DNA from: Aricia agestis
Taxonomy: Eukaryota > Arthropoda > Insecta > Lepidoptera > Lycaenidae
Direction: 5' to 3'
Length of the DNA: 64,000 nucleotides
Assembly (NCBI RefSeq): GCF_905147365.1
Contig: NC_056419.1
Coordinates: forward strand, 751,501 to 815,500
The notes under the pieces were generated by a model. The model ran no database searches. It had not been told where the DNA came from and saw only the letters and a list, made by a program, of their open reading frames with translations. The position numbers and the translations under genes were made by a program. This document shows positions 12,001 through 24,000 of the stretch, in pieces (position 1 is the first letter of the stretch; every line of letters starts with the position of its first letter).

Positions 12001-15000
12001 TATCTGTCAGATAAGTTGTGGATAGCCCATCCAGAACTTATGAGGAAGTGATGAAATAGCCCCTTACTTGTATAATAAAAATATCTATACATGTCATGAC
12101 ATTATATTTTCATTCTATGGGATTTTATCGTCAGACAACTTAATTACTTATTAATATACCATGTCTTTAGATCTCCTGTAGCCTAGTTCTGATTTTTGAA
12201 ACGAATTCTTGGAAGACTACTTAAATTAGCGTGATGTAATATTACAGGCAATAAATAAGAGCTAATAAAAAAAGTGAGAAATGGTGTTATTGATACGTGT
12301 CGCAAGTGTTTTCGCTGCGTTGCCATGGCGATGGCTGGTCGTTGGCCGACCTTATCATATTTGTCCGGCCATAGACATAATATATACTGTCGTAAAGACC
12401 ACCTGACAACTCGAAAATGCGTGACCATTTTTGATCTGTCAATGTGTGCGTGTTCTAGTGATGTATATTTTACTATCGATAGTATAGTATTTTGCTATCG
12501 ATAGTTTAGTCCGTTCGAGTTATTTTACCTGAGTTTCTATAAGAAATAAATAATATGCAACTTTGATAGATTTGTATTTCAAATTAGGTATCATAAATTT
12601 TAATTGGCAAAAAAAGGTGACGATTGAAAAGTAGATACACATTTTCTTTTGGAATGATTTTTCAATCGTCGGATATGTTATGACATGAGGTTCTTATAGG
12701 GGTAAATAATTTACACTTAACACATCATAAAGTTACTTATTTATTACTCAGGTAAAATCTATCTGGTAAATCAGTCCTTACACTGAAAGTAAACGTTGAA
12801 AGTAAACAACACACATAGTGTATTATATTTTATTCTTAAATTAAATACATATTATAAAATATCATAATATTTTATTACAATTATTTTGAACCGACTTCCA
12901 AACAGGAGGAGTCTAGACGTTCGCCTGTGGATATATTTTTATGTATGTTCAACGATTACTCCGCCGTTTATGAACCGATTTTCAAATTTTTTCTTTTGCT
13001 GTACATTGTATTGTTCCGAGTAGGTATCATGTTCACAAAAGTGGTGGTCTGGTGATGGAAACAATGAGAAATCGAAGTGACTCCTTGATATTCAAATGGG
13101 AACATATGGTCCCAGAAAACGTTTAAAATCTTTCGATTAATAAATTTAAAAAAGTAGTCAAAGAACGTTTTGTGCCAAAGCCAAAATGATTTCATAATTG
13201 ATGGCACATCTTGGGAGTAGAATGCTGAATGACTGCTTGCAAGGCTACTTCTACATGACTTACAATTATTATGTATCTATCTATGTTTACATTGTATAAT
13301 TTTTAGTTACAGCATTGTAAATTTTGTTTTAAAAGATAATTTTTTTTCTCACTTTTTTTGGTAAAAAGTGGGCGTGCGAGTTTCTTACGTCGGTTCTTCT
13401 CGTCGGCTTAGTTACCGAACCGGTGGTAGGCACCATGTATTCTGAAAATATATTTTATTTAAGATTTGTTCAGAAATAAAGCAATTTTGATTTTGATTTT
13501 TTAAAACACCAACTGTAAGTATAGAAAACGTTAAGGACAGCTAAAATGAGTAAAATTATTATTTTTAAACAAAAAATTAAAACCGACTTCCAAGGCAATG
13601 ACAATAGTAATATTATACTAAAATGAACTAAAAAGTATTAAATAATTCTTATTCTGTACTCAGTATAATTCTGTTCTCAATCTTCATTATTTTGCAATCG
13701 GTACCAGCTAACCTAATCGCCAGTTCTCTGACAGAATAGCTATAACAGCAACTTATATACTTAGGACTGGTACCGACTTCAAAATTATGAAGATTGAGTA
13801 CTGAATAAGGATTATTTAATACTTTTTAGTTCATATAAGTATAATCTTAAATGAACTAAAAAGCATTAATTGCTTATTTTTAATAATTGCTTCAGTAACA
13901 AGTGCAACAGTATGTCAAACTTACTGGCACAAATAAAGTTGGGATAGCTCCTTTAACCAAAATAGTATTTATTCTAATTTTTCTTTAAAAATTTTCAATG
14001 AAATGTTGCTACATATTGTTGAATTTTTCTTGGGATTCCAACCAACACGCCCAATTAATTTCAGCCATTTTCCTCTTATTAGAGGATCTTGAGGGAATCT
14101 GTAAAACAAATGATTATGATATATAAATATAAACCTTCCTCTAGTTTTAGAGTCACTCTATACTATAGTAGTTATATTATATTAGCTATATTATAATATA
14201 CTATTAGTTGAAATAAGATAATATGTCCTTTTAGTCCGGCCGCACATTTTCCGAATTTGTGATCACTAAAATTCGGACGCCCCGCCCCGCTCATACATTT
14301 TGACACGTCAGAAATTCTTTTAGTATGATGGGTCTACAACAAAATGTATAAACAGAGTGCGTTCCGCCGGGCGTCCGAATTTTTCTGATCAGAAATTTCG
14401 GATAATGTGCGGCCGGGCTTAAGGTGATAAATATAAAGGTAAATGATTTTTATTTTAGATTTATGTTATTGTAAAATATCGATAAGCATATCGATAAATT
14501 TGATTCAAGCACTAGCGTATATGTAAGAAATTTTGATGAAAAATTTTTCTTCAAAATTTGTGTAATATAGGAACAATAGTACCTTTAGTTACGCAAAATA
14601 TGAAAGTAAAAGGTAGGATTCACAATATTTTATTTGAAATAGAGAACTAAAGACCAGAATATAGCAAAAATAAACACATCGTAGCAATTACGACATGAAG
14701 ATTAATTACGGGTGAAATGTATATTTTTCAGGATTATTCCTATGACTTACACTGCAATCACTCACTGCACAAGTTATTATTGTTATATATAATAGTATTT
14801 GTTGAAAATAACATACGATTTAAATAATAAATTGCAAATACCGAAAGGGCATAAAAACGATTGACGACTTTTGACGACCTGTCAAATAAAAGTTGTTACA
14901 ATTTTCATTAGACTGCCTCTCTCTTTTCATCTTGTTATAATTCCATAAAGGATTTTCTTCTCTCTCGCACTCTTTGTTGGTCTTTAAGTATATATTATGT

Positions 15001-18000
15001 CTATGTGTCCGGCTACACGTAGTATTTTACATACTTTATAGAAACCGACATATATTTTATTACAATAAATGTATAAAATATGCAGTAACGTTACGAAAAG
15101 TAATAAACTCCTTAGCAGTTTATAAATAGTTTTCGCATGACAAAGCGGTTGTCACAGTGACGCGCTTGGCAACAGTTTGATCAATGTCAACGCGATAATT
15201 CCTAACATTTCGTTTTGCGATTTATTCAAAACACTTTTTAACGCTTAAAAATGGGGCCAAAAAAGGACAAAAAAGAGAAGAAGAAAGGAAAGGAAGCCGA
15301 TGAACCGAAAGCTGTTGGTACCATTACAGAGGTAGAGAAAACGTTTTTGGAATTAGAACTTGCCGAGTGTAATCGAAAAGTTGCTCGTCTGCGAACAGCT
15401 GTTGATGAGTATGAGCAGAAGAACGAAGAACTACAGAAAGCATACGATAAACTGGATGAAGATAGGGCTGATATTATAGCGTACTTGAAGAAAACACTTA
15501 ATTTGAAATCGGAGGAAAATAATGAGCTAAAAGACAAAGTGAAGGGTCTCGAGGAAACTCGAGCTATTGAAATGGCACAATTTAAAGAAACAGTTGCAGA
15601 ATTAGAAAGAAATTTCTCAGTTATGAAAGACCAATTGACGTCAGAAAATAAGCTTTTAGCTGGAAAACTTAATACATTAGAAGAATTTAGAGCTATAAGA
15701 GATGACCTTATGAAAAAATATGAAAAACAAGAGCAAGACTTTAAGGATCAAGAAATGAAATATAAGAGGATTATATATGATGCTGAAAAGAAATTTGTGA
15801 TAGGTAAAGATAAACTTAAAAGGGAAATGGAATCTCGTCTACTACAACTGGCACAAGACTTTCAGGACGCTACCGAACTAAGAATTGCTGCATCTACTCA
15901 TAGAGTCATCAGAGAAAATATTGCGATTAACAACGAACTTGACAGTATATTATCCAACCAAACCAAGTTAGCTGAGCAAAATGAGAAATTAAAAGAAAGT
16001 GAACAAGCAGCCCGCATTGCTAAAGAGCTAGCGGAAGAAGAACGAGATAAAGCCATCAATAAAAATGTTATACAGCTAAAAGTAATAGATCAATTGACTA
16101 CATCTTTCCAAAATATGAAAAAAGAAAAGGCACATTTCGAGAAAAAAAGTTTTGACTTGGAAACATTACAATCTAAAATTGATATTTTGATAAAAGAAAA
16201 TGAAGAATTGTCTTTGAAAGTTCGTATATTAGAACAAAATTTACATTCTCGCTTAACAAACCAAAATAAGTCATCAACAGAAGCATCGTTGCTTGTAAAA
16301 GAGTACAAAAAACTGAAAAAAATATTAAAGGAAGCCGCAATTACCATAAAAGCTGCGCTCAAGTTAGACGAGTGGTCTAAAACTGATCCCACGCAGAAAG
16401 CTGTAGATAGACACACATTGTTGAATCAGTTGTTGGAAATCATAACTAAACATCACGAAATCAAAACAACAAAATCTGTCGACACCTTAGCATCTCTTGG
16501 AAAAGTGTACGAGGAAGGTGATCTAGGCTTTATACCGAAAGTCACGAAGAAGTCGTCAGTTATGCATACACCATCTTCCTTAGAGACAAAACGAGCACCC
16601 GAAAAGTCTTTAAAGTCTGAGAAACTTTCAAGTGAATCTTCATCATCTTCTCGGTCTTCGCCTCAAGGTAGCTTAAGAACTGTGCCTTCCATGAGGCTCG
16701 TACCACAATCTTCTGATGTTAAAGTTGAAAGCGAGAGTTTCCTCTCATTTATCACTTCAACAAAAACAACTCTGAGCTCCGAGGAAAGCTCTGAATCTGG
16801 TAATGAGACTGATATAGTAAAGAAAATCGATGATTCTAAGCCATCAATCCAGAAATCTATGATGAAACATAGTGCTGATCCAGAAGCAACAAGTGAAAGT
16901 GCGCTTAAAGAAGAATTGCTGCAAGAAGATAATACAGAAGATAAAGTATCTACTAAAGAACTGACTGAGGCTGAGACCAAAAACGATATAAAGCCTGAAG
17001 AACATGATTCTAAAGATACAGAGCCTTCGCCGGATGTTGATGTAGAGGAGGACATACAAGTAACAGAATAATGGACGTGAAAATTTAATATTTTTACTGC
17101 CTGTGAAACATTATTTTAGTGCGTGTTGTACGATATTCAAATTATAGCATTGTTATTTTTTAAATTATAATTTTAGTTGACGAAAGGTACACTTTTGTAG
17201 GTATAATAATAAAACACCTAATATATTGTAAATTTTGCTATTTTTTTGGTCTTGCTGTAAGTTAAAATTAGCATAAATTAATTAGTTAGAAAATCAACAC
17301 AATAACATTCATGAAACATAGTATTTATATTTTGTATTTACTTTTGATTAAATTTATTATTTATTAATTGTATGTGTTTTATTTGTTTTATTTAGTAACC
17401 ATTACAAAATTTAAAAAAGGAATGAAGTAAAATTGTGCAAGTATAGCTGGCCATTTGACGACTGTCTAGCTTTCCAAATGGCAACCCTACGCCAGAACGT
17501 AGAAAGATATATACTTTATTTCTAACATTTAATTAGGTATTATCATGATTCATGTTACTAAATCTAAACTTAAACATAAACGTGGGCAAGGGCGTATTGA
17601 AAATTATTTACAATATATTGTTATTTCAATATTATGGTCTTGTTGCTGTACCTAGTACAAAAATGAACGTTTAAGCTGCTTAGTAATATTATTCTTAGTA
17701 AATTATAGCGTTACCTAAAAGCTGTGTTTAAAATATCTACCCCAGGGCGAAGCAGTAGAGCTGGCGGCGTGCGAGTGCACCGCGCGGCCGTGGGCGGGCG
17801 ACGCGTCGACGGTGGTCGCCGAGGTCGGCGCCGCGTGCCGCTGCGGCTGCGTGCTGCATCTCGCGCCGGTGGCGAGGCTGCTGGCGGGCTCGGCGAGGGC
17901 ATGCCCTGCGAGGTCGTTCTGGTTGCTGCAGGTGAGATTTTTGAGAATTGAGACGCTTTTTATATATAGGGGGAAAAGGAGCAAACAAGTCACCTGATGG

Positions 18001-21000
18001 AAAGCAACTACCGTCACCCATGGACACTCGTAACATCAGAAGAGCTGCAGGTGCGTTGCCGGACTTTTAAGAGAGAATACGCTCTCTTCTTGGAGGTTTG
18101 CAGGTCGTATTGGTCCAGAAATACTACTGGTACGCTGCATTAAAGTGAGCAGATCTGGAGAGGAGTTTCTGTCAAGTCGTTATGGAATCAGTATCCTTGC
18201 ATTGTTGGTCTTCTTTTCGTATTACGGTGAAGTGATTGGACAGTTCTAGTCATTGGACAGAGCACAAAAACACTATATTTATTAAGGTTGCTTTAAAAAC
18301 AACCTGTGTTTCTTTAAAATCAGGCGTTCTTTTACTTTAAAAACAGGCAATTTTTAAAGCAACATTAATAAATATTGTGTTTTTGTGCTTTTTCCAATGA
18401 CTGGTACTGTCCAATCTACTAGTAATTTAGTTTGACTGCCCTAAATTTCACAGTGAGAGAAGCTCTGACTGTGAAATATGGGACAGTGCAACGGCAGGTA
18501 GACAATAACTACAAAACTGCACATAATATTGTATACAACATCTTCAATTATTATTTATATTACACCGTGCAAACACAGGGACCCCGCTACCATATGAGCA
18601 ATGTGAGCAACGCACACGGGCGCCACCCTCTAGGGGCGCCAAATCGCCATCTTTAGGGGCGCCAAAACCAAGGACCCAAAAAATTTGCCTAAAGGGGCGC
18701 CAGAATCCTTTTTTTGCACACAGGCGCCAGTAGCCCTTACGGGGCCCTGGTGCAAACATACTGAGCAGTTTACAGGAATGCAATTATATTATGTGCTGTC
18801 CCGGCAAATAATGTTTTTCCATAAAATTATTTTCCCTATGTTCCTGCTTTTCTCTTGAAGTTTTTTCTGAAAAAAAAATTCTATAGACCTCACGGTACCC
18901 GAGACCTTTCCAACGAATGCAAAACCGTGGAAACCGATTCGTGCGTTCTAGAGTTATAGCGTCAGGAAGGAAAACCCGACTTATTTTCATATATTAGATT
19001 ATATCGTTGTTATCTGAACTTGCAATGAATAACTAATATTATAATAGATATTACAGAAAATACATAATAATATTATGTCACATTATTGAATTTAATGAAA
19101 CATAGACTATATTATCAAAATACTTGTTTAGAACCTAAACTCTGTACAGTCCCTCAAATTGCAATCCAATAAGGCTCATAAAATTTGCATCGAAAACTAA
19201 ATAGGAGTTGGAAGTAAAGTGTTTTGCATAGGATTACAAGCGAACCTGACTATCTAGCTCGGTAACAAAGTTACTACAGTCTCTACTTGAGTTGCTAGCG
19301 TTTAATATTAGATTGCGATACTATAAGAGCTCTTGGGCTACGAAAGAGATTTGTAATCGAAATTCGATAACTGAAATATTCGAGTTATGTTTGGGTTTAA
19401 GTGAAACTGTGTTTATTTGAAGTTGAATTAATGTTTGGATGAAATACTCAAAACTGAAATAATACGGTTTAAGGGCCTTAATCCACGGTGACTTTGACGC
19501 TACTAGCGCGCGACGGTACTAGAGCCCTAAATAAGAATTAGTCTACTTACACTTTGTTATTAAAGAACAAAGATAATAGCTTTTTTTATTTACTTCGTTA
19601 AGCTCGGAAAGTGTAAGTCTGATGTTTAAGAGAAACAGTAGTATAAAGTAGACCAGAGAAAAGGACGTTTAATTTATAGTTTCATCATTGCATCAAAATG
19701 TACAGTTTTTGGTGTAGGCTTAGTTTTATTTCCTGAATAGAAATATTTTGTTTCTGACTCTTCTCACAGGTTTCATATATTATACTTAACAGTAAGGACT
19801 CATAGGTCTTATAAATTATAAAAAATTGGGATAGTGCACTTTCCACAGACCACAGCTAGTTGGTAATTCCTTTACTAACACAACTATTTTGCTAACAGCT
19901 ATTAATTCCATGCTAATAGCTTGGGAATAAGTGATGATACAGACCGCACTCAACAGTTAGCTGGGGGCTAACTCTGACAACTAGTTTTACTTCCGTCATC
20001 GTTAACTTGACTCCGGCTACGCCGGAACTACTCAAACTCATGTTAAATTCTGTTAATTCACGTTTACTGAGTGTCTAATAGTTAGGCTATCGTTACTATT
20101 TATCCTAACTAGTATATAGCCTTATTTAAGGCTTGTTCATTGAGCTGCATCCACGAAAATTTATTTTTTTTAAAAATTGAGAGAGATTACATTGATCTTA
20201 AGCTTAGTTCTGCTGAAAAAACTTTTTCACAAATAAATATTTAAAGTTATAATGTTTTTACTTTGGATTATATTGAGTGAGGAAGATCTAAAAGGAGATC
20301 TACCTTAAGTTTGGTCACAGTGGGTTTCGTCTTTAAGTTGTATAATGTATATTTATAAAACAGGTATATTATTGAAATGTTACAACTTTACCTGCAAAAG
20401 GCTTTTAACAGTAGCAAAATAAAGCCAATAAAATCTAGTTCCGGCAACTCTGAAAGAAGTCTTATAAGGTGCTAATTAGAGCACACCCTGTACTCACTAT
20501 ACAGGTAGCTGTTGACTATGGTCTATGTGTGTTTACTAAACAGGGTGTGTGCTGTGTGGTCGTGTAAAGTAAACACGTATGGTTTTGTAGAACAACTGTC
20601 AGAATATGTTTGTTCAAGGGGAATAATAAATATTTATAGTGTTTGTTTAAGGAAGGTAATAATTTAAAATAGAGAAGTGTGATTGTACAATACACAGAAC
20701 ATTTTTGTAGATGTCACCGAGCACAAATATTGCCTGATAAAAACTAATTAGCACTTATAGACAACCGAAAAATTAGCGACTGGTCGATATTAATAATGTA
20801 ATGTTATAATTTTCACTTTACTTTTCAAAATCAATTGTAATTACACTAGAATTTTATAGGCAGCATAGTTTGTATAAGCTAATGGCGCATCCACACATGC
20901 CGCCGGCTTATACCGCCGGGTTTGCCGCCGACTTTCAACCTGCCTTGCAACCGAAGCCGGCGGCATGTGTGGTTAGCCGGCGGCCGGGCCGCCGACCGTG

Positions 21001-24000
21001 CCGCCGGTATAAGCCGGCGGCAAGTGTGGATACAGCATAAGTAGGCACTTCATGAAGCGTGCAATTTATACAGGATGTGTATGATTGATATTTCGGCTCG
21101 TTAGCGCGACATTATCGCGAATGTGCGTAATATCCAATTTGAAGTAATGTCTCATTTGTATTCTGCGGGGCGATGCACCTGAGTGGAATTTGCATTTGAT
21201 TTGTTATGGGTTTGAGTTCGACAAATAACTAGATAATAAGATAACAGATGAAGGACAGACAGACAGAAGGCATTCATAATATTATTAATGTAGGGTTATA
21301 AATATAGCCGTTTTTTTTCGGTATCTACTTTTTGTTTTTTTTTTTTTTTTTACTTTAAGGACGCTATCACATTTTTTCACAAATATCAGCGATTTTCAGG
21401 TACCATTTTAAAGAATTAGGAGTCACACTGCGAGGATATTTTGGTTTCAAATGAAAGATAATATATTCATCTCCACGTTACACATTAAAAATTTTATAGC
21501 CGCATACAAAATTTTCACATAAATACGTTTTAACCATCACAATAATCGCAAAAGATTAAAAAATTGGGGTTTGATTAGGTACTATTATAGCTAAATACAC
21601 TGAACTAAGGAAAATAAATTTACAAAAAAATTTATGCTTATTTAGTCTCCTGTACGAAAAGCTAAATATTTTATATAAAAATAAATAACATTTCCATTTA
21701 TAAGAAAAATAAGAAACGTTCTCAAATTTCTTCATACATTTTCGCCCTATCAAGAACGCGGCGAGCGTCGTAACCGCCACTGTACAAGGCGCGCTGATAT
21801 TGAATGTTATTTTAATGTTCTTAACGTCGATATACTGACCTGCTCATTTTTGTAATAATTTTTGTGACAGCGTCCTCGATGTCTGGCCGTTGCAGGCTCT
21901 TACGACAATCCCGTGTGTTTTTATAACTTCTTTCGGTGCTAATTTTTTAAACGCAATTTTGTAAACTACCCCGATTGCCATGACAGTCAATTGCCAGTAT
22001 ATTAAAGCTGATCTGTTTCCAGGCGGAGGAGGGTCTTTCGGTGCGCGTGCGGTTCGAGGCGGTGCGGCTGCCGTGCGCGGGGCAGGGGCTGCGCGCGCGG
22101 GACGGCGACTCGCTCGCCGCGCCGCTGCTGGCCAGCTGGGACGGCCCCGACGACGTGGTGGTGAGTGTTACTGTCGGTGCGCGTGCGGCTGCCGTGCGCG
22201 GGGCAGGGGCTGCGCGCGCGGGACGGCGACTCGCTCGCCGCGCCGCTGCTGGCCAGCTGGGACGGCCCAGACGACGTGGTGGTGAGTGTTACTGTCGGTG
22301 CGCGTGCGGTTCGAGGCGGTGCGGCTGCCGTGCGCGGGGCAGGGGCTGCGCGCGCGGGACGGCGACTCGCTCGCCGCGCCGCTGCTGGCCAGCTGGGACG
22401 GCCCAGACGACGTGGTGGTGAGTGTTACTGTCGGTGCGCGTGCGGCTGCCGTGCGCGGGGCAGGGGCTGCGCGCGCGGGACGGCGACTCGCTCGCCGCGC
22501 CGCTGCTGGCCAGCTGGGACGGCCCCGACGACGTGGTGGTGAGTGTTACTGTCGGTGCGCGTGCGGCTGCCGTGCGCGGGGCAGGGGCTGCGCGCGCGGG
22601 ACGGCGACTCGCTCGCCGCGCCGCTGCTGGCCAGCTGGGACGGCCCAGACGACGTGGTGGTGAGTGTTACTGTCGGTGCGCGTGCGGTTCGAGGCGGTGC
22701 GGCTGCCGTGCGCGGGGCAGGGGCTGCGCGCGCGGGACGGCGACTCGCTCGCCGCGCCGCTGCTGGCCAGCTGGGACGGCCCAGACGACGTGGTGGTGAG
22801 TGTTACTGTCGGTGCGCGTGCGGCTGCCGTGCGCGGGGCAGGGGCTGCGCGCGCGGGACGGCGACTCGCTCGCCGCGCCGCTGCTGGCCAGCTGGGACGG
22901 CCCCGACGACGTGGTGGTGAGTGTTACTGTCGGTGCGCGTGCGGCTGCCGTGCGCGGGGCAGGGGCTGCGCGCGCGGGACGGCGACTCGCTCGCCGCGCC
23001 GCTGCTGGCCAGCTGGGACGGCCCAGACGACGTGGTGGTGAGTGTTACTGTCGGTGCGCGTGCGGTTCGAGGCGGTGCGGCTGCCGTGCGCGGGGCAGGG
23101 GCTGCGCGCGCGGGACGGCGACTCGCTCGCCGCGCCGCTGCTGGCCAGCTGGGACGGCCCAGACGACGTGGTGGTGAGTGTTACTGTCGGTGCGCGTGCG
23201 GCTGCCGTGCGCGGGGCAGGGGCTGCGCGCGCGGGACGGCGACTCGCTCGCCGCGCCGCTGCTGGCCAGCTGGGACGGCCCCGACGACGTGGTGGTGAGT
23301 GTTACTGTCGGTGCGCGTGCGGCTGCCGTGCGCGGGGCAGGGGCTGCGCGCGCGGGACGGCGACTCGCTCGCCGCGCCGCTGCTGGCCAGCTGGGACGGC
23401 CCAGACGACGTGGTGGTGAGTGTTACTGTCGGTGCGCGTGCGGTTCGAGGCGGTGCGGCTGCCGTGCGCGGGGCAGGGGCTGCGCGCGCGGGACGGCGAC
23501 TCGCTCGCCGCGCCGCTGCTGGCCAGCTGGGACGGCCCAGACGACGTGGTGGTGAGTGTTACTGTCGGTGCGCGTGCGGCTGCCGTGCGCGGGGCAGGGG
23601 CTGCGCGCGCGGGACGGCGACTCGCTCGCCGCGCCGCTGCTGGCCAGCTGGGACGGCCCAGACGACGTGGTGGTGAGTGTTACTGTCGGTGCGCGTGCGG
23701 TTCGAGGCGGTGCGGCTGCCGTGCGCGGGGCAGGGGCTGCGCGCGCGGGACGGCGACTCGCTCGCCGCGCCGCTGCTGGCCAGCTGGGACGGCCCAGACG
23801 ACGTGGTGGTGAGTGTTACTGTCGGTGCGCGTGCGGCTGCCGTGCGCGGGGCAGGGGCTGCGCGCGCGGGACGGCGACTCGCTCGGCGCGCCGCTGCTGG
23901 CCAGCTGGGACGGCCCAGACGACGTGGTGGTGAGTGTTACTGTCGGTGCGCGTGCGGTTCGAGGCGGTGCGGCTGCCGTGCGCGGAGTAGGGGCTGCACG

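Noticed and set aside
15238..17059. Antisense frames under the CFAP157-like gene
   Set aside because: They are Ser/Phe-rich shadows of a Lys/Glu-rich coiled-coil gene.
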